From contig JAQXNO010000004.1 in NCBI GenBank assembly GCA_029098045.1, forward strand, positions 1 through 37,746: a stretch of DNA of 37,746 bases, read 5' to 3'. The stretch comes from Bacillota bacterium. GTDB taxonomy: Bacteria; Bacillota; Clostridia; Oscillospirales; Oscillospiraceae. Positions 25,404 through 34,341 of the stretch are shown here, one piece after another. The position numbers were made by a program, and so were the translations under genes. The stretch's first letter is position 1; every line of letters starts with the position of its first letter. Under the pieces are notes generated by a model. It was not told the DNA's origin, ran no database searches, and was given only the letters and a program-made list of their open reading frames with translations.

Positions 25404-27545
25404 ATGCAGACCATTGCAGAAATTCTCTCCCAGGAGCTGGGGCAGAAGCTTCAATATATCGAAAACGTCATTTCCCTGATGGACGAAGGCAATACCATTC
25501 CATTCATTGCCCGTTACCGAAAGGAAATGCATGGTGCCATGGATGATACAACCCTGCGCAATCTGGAGACCAGACTTGCTTATCTGCGGAATCTGCAGAC
25601 CCGCCGGGATGAAGTGAAGAAATCCATTGAGAATCAAGGAAAAATGACGGAAGAATTGTCTGCCGCCATTGACAACGCGGTGACCTTATCTGAAGTAGAA
25701 GACCTCTACCGGCCCTATAAACAGAAACGCCGTACCCGTGCCAGTGTCGCCCGGGAAAAAGGGTTGGAGCCGCTTGCTGCCGCAATATTTGCTCAGGATG
25801 GGCAAGACCCCGAAGTGCTTGCAGCAGGCTATGTAGACCAGGAGAAGGGTGTTGCTACCATTGAGGACGCGCTGGCTGGCGCAAGTGATATCATCGCCGA
25901 GGATCTTTCCGATGACGCAGCCATCCGCAAGCAGCTGCGGGAACTGATGAACCGTAAAGGTGTACTGACGTGTAAGGCGGAAGACGAAGATCCCGATTCC
26001 GTTTACCGCATTTATTACGATTTCAGTATGCCCATCGCACGGCTGCAGGATCATCAGATTCTCGCCATTAACCGGGGAGAAAAGGAGGGTGTTCTGAAAT
26101 CCGGCATCACACTTGCAGGCAATGAGGGTGCGGCGCTGGTGTGCCGCGCCGCATTGAAGCCAACCGCGCATGTGTCCACGTTTGTCCGCGCAGCGGCGGA
26201 GGATGCCTACGAGCGGCTGATCTTCCCCTCCATCCAGCGGGAGATTCGCGCCGAACTGACAGAACGTGCCGGCGCCGGTGCCATCCGCAATTTTGCGCTT
26301 AATCTGAAACCGCTTCTGATGCAGCGTCCCGTCAAGGGTTTTGTCACCATGGGTCTGGACCCCGGATACCGCAATGGCTGTAAGGTTGCGGTGGTCGATG
26401 CCACCGGCAAGGTGCTGGCAACTTCCGTGGTGTATCCCACCTTCAGCGAGCGCAAAAAGCAGGAAGCCATTGATACCCTTGATAAGCTGATGCTTCGCTA
26501 TGGGGTACAGCATATTGCCATCGGCAACGGTACTGCGTCCCGGGAGACGGAAGCCATGACAGTGGAGCTGCTGAAAAAGCACCCCAATGCCAGCTATATG
26601 ATCGTCAATGAAGCCGGTGCCTCCGTTTACTCCGCCTCTCCCCTCGCGGCAGAGGAATTCCCGGAGTTTGATGTGAATCTGCGTTCTGCGGTTTCCATTG
26701 CCCGAAGACTGCAGGATCCCCTGGCTGAACTGGTCAAAATTGACCCAAAAGCAATCGGTGTCGGTCAGTACCAGCACGACTGTCCCCAAAAGGAGCTGGA
26801 TGCCGCCCTCGGTGCGGTGGTGGAAGACTGTGTCAATGCAGTGGGTGTTGACGTCAATACCGCATCGCGGAGTCTTCTGCAGCAGATTTCCGGTCTGACC
26901 GCCACAACCGCGAAAAATATCGTTGCTTTCCGGGAAGAGAACGGCCCCTTCACAAGTCGCGCACAGCTGAAAAAGGTTCCCAAGCTTGGCCCCAAAGCCT
27001 TTGAGCAATCCGCCGGCTTCCTGCGGGTTCCGGAGAGCAAGGAAGTGCTTGACAACACGGGCATTCACCCTGAATCCTATGACGCTGCCAGAAATCTGCT
27101 GAACCTGCTCGGCTATGGCAGAGGTGACAGCTTTGCCGGACTGTCCGAGCGGCTGAACGCCTTCGGCAGTGCAAAGGCAGCCGCAGTCTGCGGTGTCGGA
27201 GAACCCACATTGCTGGATATTGCCAAAGAACTGGCCAAACCCGGCCGTGACCCCCGTGATGACCTCCCCGCCCCGATTCTGCGGAAGGATGTTCTGGAAA
27301 TGAAGGATCTGAAACCCGGCATGGAATTGACCGGTACGGTTCGAAACGTGATCGATTTCGGTGTGTTCGTGGATGTGGGCGTCCACCAGGATGGCCTTGT
27401 GCATATTTCTCAGGTTGCAAACCGCCGGCTGCGTCATCCCAGCGAAGCAGTCAAGGTGGGAGATGTCGTAAATGTGGTGGTTTTGGAAGTAGATGAAAAG
27501 CGCCACCGCATCAGTCTTTCCATGAAGCAGGCAAAACAGAATTAA
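25404..27545 (+). CDS. tex: Tex-family transcription accessory protein with S1 domain
   Basis: IPFIARYRKEMHGAMDD, YRPYKQKRRTRASVAREKGLEPLA, MGLDPGYRNGCKVAVVD, HhH region, C-terminal S1 (GMELTGTVRNVIDFGVFVDVGVHQDGLVHISQ). Confidence 0.96.
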   Translation: MQTIAEILSQELGQKLQYIENVISLMDEGNTIPFIARYRKEMHGAMDDTTLRNLETRLAYLRNLQTRRDEVKKSIENQGKMTEELSAAIDNAVTLSEVEDLYRPYKQKRRTRASVAREKGLEPLAAAIFAQDGQDPEVLAAGYVDQEKGVATIEDALAGASDIIAEDLSDDAAIRKQLRELMNRKGVLTCKAEDEDPDSVYRIYYDFSMPIARLQDHQILAINRGEKEGVLKSGITLAGNEGAALVCRAALKPTAHVSTFVRAAAEDAYERLIFPSIQREIRAELTERAGAGAIRNFALNLKPLLMQRPVKGFVTMGLDPGYRNGCKVAVVDATGKVLATSVVYPTFSERKKQEAIDTLDKLMLRYGVQHIAIGNGTASRETEAMTVELLKKHPNASYMIVNEAGASVYSASPLAAEEFPEFDVNLRSAVSIARRLQDPLAELVKIDPKAIGVGQYQHDCPQKELDAALGAVVEDCVNAVGVDVNTASRSLLQQISGLTATTAKNIVAFREENGPFTSRAQLKKVPKLGPKAFEQSAGFLRVPESKEVLDNTGIHPESYDAARNLLNLLGYGRGDSFAGLSERLNAFGSAKAAAVCGVGEPTLLDIAKELAKPGRDPRDDLPAPILRKDVLEMKDLKPGMELTGTVRNVIDFGVFVDVGVHQDGLVHISQVANRRLRHPSEAVKVGDVVNVVVLEVDEKRHRISLSMKQAKQN

Positions 27546-27548
27546 GGC

Positions 27549-27580
27549 AATACCGCAGGATATTCCTGCGGTATTTTGTT
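27549..27580 (+). terminator. Terminator downstream of tex
   Basis: AATACCGCAGGA-tat-TCCTGCGGTATT then TTGTTTC. Confidence 0.8.
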
Positions 27581-27610
27581 TCTATTTTGTAACTTATTTG
27601 GCAGCTGCCC

Positions 27611-27639
27611 TTGACTTTCGTCGTAAACCGTCGTATAAT
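27611..27639 (+). promoter_or_regulatory. SigA-type promoter for the LRR gene
   Basis: TTGACT (27611-27616), 17-bp spacer, TATAAT (27634-27639). Confidence 0.7.
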
Positions 27640-27671
27640 TCATGGAGATTCCCTCAGAATGGAGCATTTAT

Positions 27672-29387
27672 ATGAAGAATTCAGCCAAAAGGTTGGTACC
27701 GATTCTGTTGGCATTTCTGATCATTGCCAGTGTGTTTTGGTACTGCTTTGTTTATGACCGAGACTTTACCCGGGATATGCTGCTTCAGCAGGCCCGCTAT
27801 CATTCCACCAACGGCAATCCCAAAATTGCATCCTGGTTTTATGATCTGGCTTACCGGCACTCCGGTCAGGATGAAAATGTTGCCATTGAGCTGGCTAACC
27901 AGTTTAAGGCTGACGGCAATTACACCAAGGCAGAGTATACGCTCTCCAATGCAATTGCCGATGGCGGTACGGCAGAGCTTTATATTGCACTTTGCAAAAC
28001 CTATGTGGAGCAGGATAAATTGCTGGATGCGGTAAATATGCTTGACAACATCGCCGATGCGTCCATCAAGGCAGAGATCGATGCCGTCCGCCCTGCCGCT
28101 CCCGTGGCCGATCCCCTCCCCGGCTTTTACAGCGAGTATATCCCTGTGAGCCTCTCCACTCCCTCCGGCACTATATATTATACGACCAACGGAGAATATC
28201 CTTCTGTTGAGGATGCCCCCTTTACGGATGCCGTTACCCTGGGCGGCGGTGAGACCCTGATTTATGCGGTAAGCGTGGACGACAATGGTCTGGTCAGTCC
28301 CCGCAGCATTTACGCTTATACCGTCGGCGGCGTGATTGAAGAAGTGATGTTCGAGGATTCCGCAATTGAAAGCGCTGTCCGCCAACTGATCGGGCGAAAC
28401 GACGGAGAACCTCTGTATACCAGTGAATTGTGGAACATCAGTTCTTTTTCTGTTCCCAAAGAAGCGAAATACTGCGATGACCTGACAAAGCTGTCCTATC
28501 TGAAATCCCTTGAGATTTCCGAGCAAACCTTTGACTCCCTGCGGTTTCTTTCTTCTTTGAGCAGCCTGACGGAGTTGACAATTACTGATTGCCGGTTTGG
28601 CGCTGAAGAATTGTCCGTCATCGCCGCACTGCCCAATCTGCAGCATCTGACGCTATCCAATTGCGGACTATCCACCGTCTCCGGTCTGGAGAATGCCCAG
28701 AGTCTCATCTCTTTGAATCTTGCCAACAACACCGTCAGAAATCTGGAGCCGATCGCACGAATGGTGAAGCTCCAGGACCTTGATTTGCAGCACAACGCGC
28801 TGACCGGTCTGAATTCTCTGAGCGGTTTGAATGAGTTGCAGAAGCTGAATGTATCCTACAACTCTCTGACTTCTCTTGCGCCCCTTGCTACATGCACCAA
28901 GCTGGCATGGCTGGATGTTAATAATAATGAGATTGGCACACTGAGCGGCATCAACAATCTGCCGCTTCTGAGTTACCTCGCGGCAAACCACAACAATTTG
29001 TCCGATCTTTCCCTTTTGAGTGAAAGTATCATGCTGACAGAGCTGTATGTGGCAGACAATGAGCTGACAGACATCACTTGCCTTGGTTCTCTGAACAATC
29101 TGGAGGTGCTTGATTTTTCCAGCAATCAGATAGAAGTGCTGCCCGCCTGGTCAAATGATGCCAGCCTGCGCATCATCGACGGATCTCACAACAAGGTAAG
29201 CTCTTTGGCCAATTTGAAAAATCAGATGAATCTGACCCATGTTTATATGGATTACAATGCCATTACTTCCATTTCCGACCTGCAGAACTGCTACAAGCTG
29301 GTGATGGTCAATGTTTACGGCAACAAAATCGACGGTGTACGTGAACTGACCGATCATGACATCATTGTCAATTGGGATCCCACCTGA
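27672..29387 (+). CDS. Membrane-anchored leucine-rich-repeat protein with TPR-like and chitobiase-C-like (CHB_HEX_C) segments
   Basis: N-terminal TM (RLVPILLAFLIIASVFWYCFVY), TPR-like helices, 'PGFYSEYIPVSLSTPSGTIYYTTNGEYPS' CHB_HEX_C-like domain, then about 11 LRRs of 21-22 residues of internalin type (LxxLxLxxNxLxxLxxL). Confidence 0.85.
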   Translation: MKNSAKRLVPILLAFLIIASVFWYCFVYDRDFTRDMLLQQARYHSTNGNPKIASWFYDLAYRHSGQDENVAIELANQFKADGNYTKAEYTLSNAIADGGTAELYIALCKTYVEQDKLLDAVNMLDNIADASIKAEIDAVRPAAPVADPLPGFYSEYIPVSLSTPSGTIYYTTNGEYPSVEDAPFTDAVTLGGGETLIYAVSVDDNGLVSPRSIYAYTVGGVIEEVMFEDSAIESAVRQLIGRNDGEPLYTSELWNISSFSVPKEAKYCDDLTKLSYLKSLEISEQTFDSLRFLSSLSSLTELTITDCRFGAEELSVIAALPNLQHLTLSNCGLSTVSGLENAQSLISLNLANNTVRNLEPIARMVKLQDLDLQHNALTGLNSLSGLNELQKLNVSYNSLTSLAPLATCTKLAWLDVNNNEIGTLSGINNLPLLSYLAANHNNLSDLSLLSESIMLTELYVADNELTDITCLGSLNNLEVLDFSSNQIEVLPAWSNDASLRIIDGSHNKVSSLANLKNQMNLTHVYMDYNAITSISDLQNCYKLVMVNVYGNKIDGVRELTDHDIIVNWDPT

Positions 29388-29393
29388 GACGCT

Positions 29394-29540
29394 ATGTGTA
29401 ATGTCTGCAGTATTGGTGTGATTGGCTGTGCCGATGGCCCTACCGCCATCTTTATCACAGGCAGCTTCCCCTGGGGCTTGCTCCTTCTGGCAGCAATCTG
29501 CGCCGCAGCGGCTATCTGGTTTTTCAAAAGAAAAAAGTAA
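29394..29540 (+). CDS. 48-aa ADGPT-motif microprotein (orphan fragment-like of Na+-decarboxylase beta subunit)
   Basis: Translated by hand: MCNVCSIGVIGCADGPTAIFITGSFPWGLLLLAAICAAAAIWFFKRKK*. 'SIGVIGCADGPTAIFIT' matches the OadB/GcdB/MmdB signature; followed by one TM and a KRKK tail. Not in the ORF track (below its size cut-off). Confidence 0.75.
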   Translation: MCNVCSIGVIGCADGPTAIFITGSFPWGLLLLAAICAAAAIWFFKRKK

Positions 29541-29598
29541 CAAAAAATCCACCGAATTGTGACACCCGGTATCGGAGTTACAATTCGGTGGATTTTTG
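29541..29598. terminator. Long bidirectional terminator hairpin
   Basis: AAAAATCCACCGAATTGT (29543-29560) / ACAATTCGGTGGATTTTT (29580-29597), perfect 18-bp stem. Confidence 0.85.
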
Positions 29599-29602
29599 AT
29601 TA

Positions 29603-29764
29603 ATACTAATTCTTATTTGGAAGATTTAATCAGCGGCGCAGGGATATTGGCGCAAGACAAGGCAAAAGGAGCGCAGCCATACTCTATGTATGGCAAGTGA
29701 CGATAACGCAGTATTGCGTCAATAGGCCCAGCTGATATGAAAGATTTTAATTAAGGATTCGTAT
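29603..29764. repeat. Foldback/MITE-like element with terminal inverted repeats
   Basis: Ends ATACTAATTCTTA (29603-29615) / TAAGGATTCGTAT (29752-29764), 11/13 inverted matches; ATCAGC (29629-34)/GCTGAT (29731-36); TATTGGCGCAA (29645-55)/TTGCGTCAATA (29714-24); central hairpin GCCATAC-tctat-GTATGGC (29676-29694). Confidence 0.65.
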
Positions 29765-30227
29765 AACCATTGTATTGCAGGATCAGTTCCAGCGCGGCTT
29801 CAATGGTCTGGGTGCGCACCGCGTCCCGATTCCCCTGAAAACAGAAATGCCGGACAACTGTCGCATGTGCATCCTCATAGCCAATGAAAACTGTACCAAC
29901 GGGATTTCCATATTCGTCGCCGGTGGGTCCGGCAAGTCCCGTGACAGACACCGCAATGTCGGCATCAAGCAGCATGCGTACTCCGGCGGCCATCTGACCC
30001 GCCACCTGTTCGGAAACAGCCCCGTACCGTTCCAGAGTATCCCTCTGCACGCCGAGCACCGACTGCTTCACTTCGTTGGTATAGCTGATGACACCACCTT
30101 TGTAGACGGCACTGCTGCCCGGCACGGCTGTCAGTGCCGCGCCGATGCCGCCGCCGGTACAGCTTTCAGCCGTGGCAAGCGTCTTCCCGGAGAGCCGTTT
30201 GATTACTTCAGATGCGCGGCTCATCAT
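29751..30227 (-). CDS. cinA: CinA C-terminal-domain family protein (nicotinamide-nucleotide amidase)
   Basis: TLATAESCTGGGIGAALTAVPGSSAVYKGGVISYTNEVK...VSVTGLAGPTGDEYGNPVGTVFIG. Start at MMSRASEV; C-terminus encoded within the foldback element. Confidence 0.92.
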   Translation of the reverse strand: MMSRASEVIKRLSGKTLATAESCTGGGIGAALTAVPGSSAVYKGGVISYTNEVKQSVLGVQRDTLERYGAVSEQVAGQMAAGVRMLLDADIAVSVTGLAGPTGDEYGNPVGTVFIGYEDAHATVVRHFCFQGNRDAVRTQTIEAALELILQYNGYTNP

Positions 30228-31398
30228 AATACTCCAGCTTGAACTTCTCAATATTATCCATCGCTCTCGTAATCAGTGCTTCCCGATCCAGATTCCGCTC
30301 CGCATACAGCAGCTGCTCCAGCGTGGGCTTTGTTTTGGGATGCTTGGGCGTGAAGACGGTACAGCAATCCTCGTAGGGTAGAATGGAAGTCTCCAATGTG
30401 CCGATCTTCCGGGCTATGGTGACAATTTCTTCCTTATCCATGCCGATAAGCGGCATAAAAATCGGGATGTCCACCACGGCACCGGTGACAGCCATGGCTT
30501 CCATGGTCTGGGAAGCAACCTGTCCCAGGTTCTCACCGGTAATCAGGGCGCCGCATCCGTCATGTTTGGCAAGGCGCATGCTGATTTCCATCATAAAGCG
30601 GCGCATGATCAGGGTGAAGTATTCTTCCGGGCACTTGTCACGGATTGCCTCCTGAATCTCGGTAAAGCCCACCACGTTGACCGTCATCTTGCCGGAGAAC
30701 CTGGTAACCAGTCTGGCCAGTTCCAAAACTTTGTCCTTGGCCAGTTGGGAGGTGTATGGGTAAGAGAAGAAGTGAACCGCCTCGACCTCTACGCCCCGCT
30801 TGGCAATCATGTAGGCCGCTACGGGCGAATCGATACCGCCGGACAGCAGCACCATGGCACGTCCGCCAACGCCTGTGGGTAAGCCGCCTGCACCGGGCAC
30901 TGCGGGTCCATGGACATATGCGGCCAGATCACGGATCTCCACAAAAACAGTGTAGTCAGGGTGATGAACATCCACTTCCACATGAGGATGTGCTTCCGCA
31001 AGACGTCCGCCGATGTCCTGAGAAAGCTGGATGGACGTCATGGGGAAAGCCTTGTCGGAACGCTTGGACTCCACCTTGAAAGACCTGGCACAGTCCAGAT
31101 CATCGCCCAGGTACTCCTCAATGGCGTTAAAAATGGCGTCCAGATTCTTTTCACAGGCGCGGCTGCGGCACAGGGATACCACACCAAAAATGCTGCTGCA
31201 GGCTTCCCATGCGCCGTCCACATCACAGCTGTCATCCATCGGCTCCACATACAGCGTGGACTGCATCAGATACACATCAAAATTGCCGTAGTATTTCATG
31301 CGGCGGCGCACGTTCTGACGCAGTCTGGATTCAAACTGACGCTTGTTTGCGCCCTTCAGGACAATCTCGCCCAGCTTTAGCAGAAAAATCTCTTTCAT
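30208..31398 (-). CDS. thiI: tRNA 4-thiouridine synthase
   Basis: MKEIFLLKLGEIVLKGANKRQFE, THUMP domain, VLLSGGIDSPVAAYMIAKRG (PP-loop), GALITGENLGQVASQTMEAM, YEDCCTVFTPKHPKTKP. Confidence 0.96.
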   Translation of the reverse strand: MKEIFLLKLGEIVLKGANKRQFESRLRQNVRRRMKYYGNFDVYLMQSTLYVEPMDDSCDVDGAWEACSSIFGVVSLCRSRACEKNLDAIFNAIEEYLGDDLDCARSFKVESKRSDKAFPMTSIQLSQDIGGRLAEAHPHVEVDVHHPDYTVFVEIRDLAAYVHGPAVPGAGGLPTGVGGRAMVLLSGGIDSPVAAYMIAKRGVEVEAVHFFSYPYTSQLAKDKVLELARLVTRFSGKMTVNVVGFTEIQEAIRDKCPEEYFTLIMRRFMMEISMRLAKHDGCGALITGENLGQVASQTMEAMAVTGAVVDIPIFMPLIGMDKEEIVTIARKIGTLETSILPYEDCCTVFTPKHPKTKPTLEQLLYAERNLDREALITRAMDNIEKFKLEYYDEPRI

Positions 31399-31444
31399 AA
31401 TTACCTCAAACATTCTTGATCTCTATATGCCCCGTAAACGCCGC

Positions 31445-32572
31445 CTACGAACGGCAGGACGTATCCTTTTCCCGGTACATCGCTTTATCCATATCCGACA
31501 GAAACGCATCCGTATCGTATCCATCATAATAGGCGCTGCCAATGGAGAGGGATAGTGTGTAGGGCTTCTCTTTCTTTTGGTTCAGTTGGTCAACCTGATT
31601 CCGAATTGTTCGCATCAAGTCCTCTGTTTGTTCCTGTGAGCTGCCGGGGAGCAGAACAACAAACTCGTCACCGCCGATACGCAGGACGATGGAACCAATC
31701 GGCGCGGATTTCCGCAGCAGACTGCCAATGGTGCGTATGACATCGTCTCCAACCAAGTGTCCGTAGCTGTCATTGATCATCTTATATCTGTCAATATCCA
31801 TCATGATTCCATAGACGTTGCCAATGCTCTTTCGCCGGATCAGCGTAAATGCATGAGCAAGGTAGTTTCGGTTGTAAAGCCCGGACATGTCATCCAGGAA
31901 GGCGCTTTCACTCTGCAGGTTCAACTGCACAAAAATGAATGCAATGGATACTGTCAGCCATCCGATGGTAATCCCGTAGAAAAGGCCCTGGATGATTGTT
32001 CCCACCACACACGGAACAATAAAGTACAACACGGGAAAGAACTGCACATTCGGGATCTTTTTCCAGGAACGGAAGGTGATAATCACACTGTACAAATAGT
32101 AACCGCCTAGCAACAGATAGACTGCCAGACAGTACTTTCCTCTGACATAGAGATTATCCGGGGAAATCTCAAACAGAATCGCCGCGCCGAACATATCCGC
32201 AAGAAGCAAAAGCAAAATAATTACTGTTGGGATACCGAGCCATACAGCTTTTTTCTTCACAGGAATCCCGTTCCTGTGAATACGATAAACGGAGTAAAGG
32301 CACCATACATATCCAACAACGACCGTTGCACCAACGCAAAAAGCGTTGACCAAATACAGGAGGGCACGGCTGAACGGGAAGCACTTTCCGTCGATCAAAA
32401 AGCAGATGATCTCCGCGATGTTGGCAGCAAAGGTGACAAGAAGCATAATATCAAACAGCCTCTCACCTTTTGTTTTTGTCTTGCGGTATTTTGACCTTGA
32501 CAGATGCAGCATTGCGACCAGCGCAGCGCCAACACCGTTGGCCACCACAATTTCACTCAGATTCGGATTCAT
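31445..32572 (-). CDS. Membrane-bound GGDEF diguanylate cyclase
   Basis: N-terminal multi-TM region, DDMSGLYNRNYL...VLRIGGDEFVVLLPG (intact GGDEF). Confidence 0.92.
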   Translation of the reverse strand: MNPNLSEIVVANGVGAALVAMLHLSRSKYRKTKTKGERLFDIMLLVTFAANIAEIICFLIDGKCFPFSRALLYLVNAFCVGATVVVGYVWCLYSVYRIHRNGIPVKKKAVWLGIPTVIILLLLLADMFGAAILFEISPDNLYVRGKYCLAVYLLLGGYYLYSVIITFRSWKKIPNVQFFPVLYFIVPCVVGTIIQGLFYGITIGWLTVSIAFIFVQLNLQSESAFLDDMSGLYNRNYLAHAFTLIRRKSIGNVYGIMMDIDRYKMINDSYGHLVGDDVIRTIGSLLRKSAPIGSIVLRIGGDEFVVLLPGSSQEQTEDLMRTIRNQVDQLNQKKEKPYTLSLSIGSAYYDGYDTDAFLSDMDKAMYREKDTSCRS

Positions 32573-32652
32573 AGAAAAACCTCAATCCGCGGCACTGATA
32601 CGGCACATTTACAGGATGCGCACGCAAAAAACCGCAATCGTTACGGGGGGAA

Positions 32653-34170
32653 TTATCGATTTCCGATATTCACGGCCCGGTATTGAATCGCTTCAGCGAT
32701 GTGCTGGGGCTGTATCACGTCGCTGCCGTCCAGATCCGCAATGGTTCTTGCCACTTTCAGGATGCGGTCATAGCTGCGTGCCGTCAAGCCCATGGCGTCG
32801 AAAGCCCGTTTCATCAGATCGGCGCAGGTTTCGTCCAGTTGGCAGAATTTACGCATCTCGTCGGGGCCCATGCGTGCATTGCACATCTGTCCGCGATTTC
32901 CGAACCGAAGGTGTTGTCTTTCCCGGGCGGCATCCACGCGCTCCTTGATCTGCGCGGAGGGCTCCGCCTCCTCCCTCGCCCGCAGCTCATCAAAATGCAC
33001 CGCAGGAACTTCCACAACAATATCGATACGGTCAAGAAGGGGGCCGGAGATCTTGCTTCGATACAGATCGACAGCCGATTGATTACATTTGCACCGGCCG
33101 GAAGGGTCACCATACCAGCCACATTTGCAGGGGTTCATGGCACATACCAGCATGAATTCCGCCGGGTAGGTAACCGAACCGGATACCCTGGATATGGTCA
33201 CACGGGAATCTTCAAGAGGCTGGCGCATCAGATCAAGGGTATCCTTCTTAAATTCCGGCAGCTCGTCCAGAAAGAGCACACCAAGATGTGCCATGGAAAT
33301 CTCACCGGGCCGTGGGTTTGTACCGCCGCCGGCAAGACCCGCGTTGGAGATGGTATGATGGGGACTGCGGAAGGGGCGGAGCATAACAAGGGGATTGTCC
33401 TTCGTCAATAGCCCCATGACAGAATAGATCTGACTGACTTCCAGCGCTTCCTCGCGTGTCATATCAGGCAGAATGGAAGGCAGCCGCTTCGCAAGCATGC
33501 TTTTGCCGGAGCCGGGTGGGCCGATCATCAGCACATTATGACTGCCTGCTGCCGCGACTTCCAATGCACGCTTCACATGCTCCTGACCGAGCACATCCTT
33601 AAAGTCCAGCGCAGAATGCTCCGTCGGCTTTGGCTCCCAAACAGGCGCGGGCTCCAGTGTCCGCTCACCGTTCAGGCCCTCGGCCAGTTCTTTTATGGTG
33701 CGGATGCCATAAACCACAGGGCCGCCCGCCAGTGTCGCTTCCGGCGCGTTTTCATAGGGAACAAACAGTGTTTTGATTCCCTCGCGCCGGGCAGCCAGAG
33801 CCATGGGCAGAACGCCGGATACCGGGCGAAGCTGACCGTCCAGACTCAATTCACCCAAAAAAGCGCAGTCAGACCTTGGACGGCGCACAGAACCGGATGC
33901 ACAGAGGATACTGAGCAAAATGGGCAGATCATAATGACTTCCTGCCTTTTTCAGGCTTGCAGGAGCCAGATTCACAGTAATGCGGCTAACGGGAAAACTC
34001 AGAGAACTGGACTTTGCCGCAGCCCGGACACGCTCACGTGCTTCCTTTACAGCAGCATCCGGCAGACCCACAATGTCAAAGCCGGGCAGTCCGTTGGAGA
34101 TATAGCATTCTGCGGTAACGCTGCTGCCCCGAATTCCCTGAATGCCCAGGGTTCGCACGCTGCAAATCAT
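32653..34170 (-). CDS. comM: YifB/ComM family Mg-chelatase-like AAA ATPase
   Basis: GLPGFDIVGLPDAAVKEARERVRAA, GPPGSGKSMLAKRLPSILP, FRSPHHTISNAGLAGGG, LFLDELPEF, CNPCKCG-like CAMNPCKCGWYGD. Confidence 0.95.
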   Translation of the reverse strand: MICSVRTLGIQGIRGSSVTAECYISNGLPGFDIVGLPDAAVKEARERVRAAAKSSSLSFPVSRITVNLAPASLKKAGSHYDLPILLSILCASGSVRRPRSDCAFLGELSLDGQLRPVSGVLPMALAARREGIKTLFVPYENAPEATLAGGPVVYGIRTIKELAEGLNGERTLEPAPVWEPKPTEHSALDFKDVLGQEHVKRALEVAAAGSHNVLMIGPPGSGKSMLAKRLPSILPDMTREEALEVSQIYSVMGLLTKDNPLVMLRPFRSPHHTISNAGLAGGGTNPRPGEISMAHLGVLFLDELPEFKKDTLDLMRQPLEDSRVTISRVSGSVTYPAEFMLVCAMNPCKCGWYGDPSGRCKCNQSAVDLYRSKISGPLLDRIDIVVEVPAVHFDELRAREEAEPSAQIKERVDAARERQHLRFGNRGQMCNARMGPDEMRKFCQLDETCADLMKRAFDAMGLTARSYDRILKVARTIADLDGSDVIQPQHIAEAIQYRAVNIGNR

Positions 34171-34341
34171 CTGCGTTCAACTCCCAACTCTCCAAATTTG
34201 TTACATTATAACCGATTGGGGCATAAAAGACAATACTTTTTTTATTTTCTGCCGGGTTCGGTGCCCATTTCCCCATAGTCTCTGTTGCGCACTTTTTCGA
34301 TGCGGACAAAGTTTATTTCGTATAATTCGTCCGATAAGTGC

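Noticed and set aside
25686-27506. 606-aa minus-strand ORF
   Set aside because: Antisense shadow of tex; no SD or recognisable domain and strained composition.
29394-29540. 3' remnant of a full oxaloacetate decarboxylase beta gene (pseudogene)
   Set aside because: It has its own start and stop, an intact helix plus a basic tail and sits between an intact gene and a terminator; no neighbouring oadB sequence in any frame. Still possible, so listed as a refutation test rather than called pseudogene.
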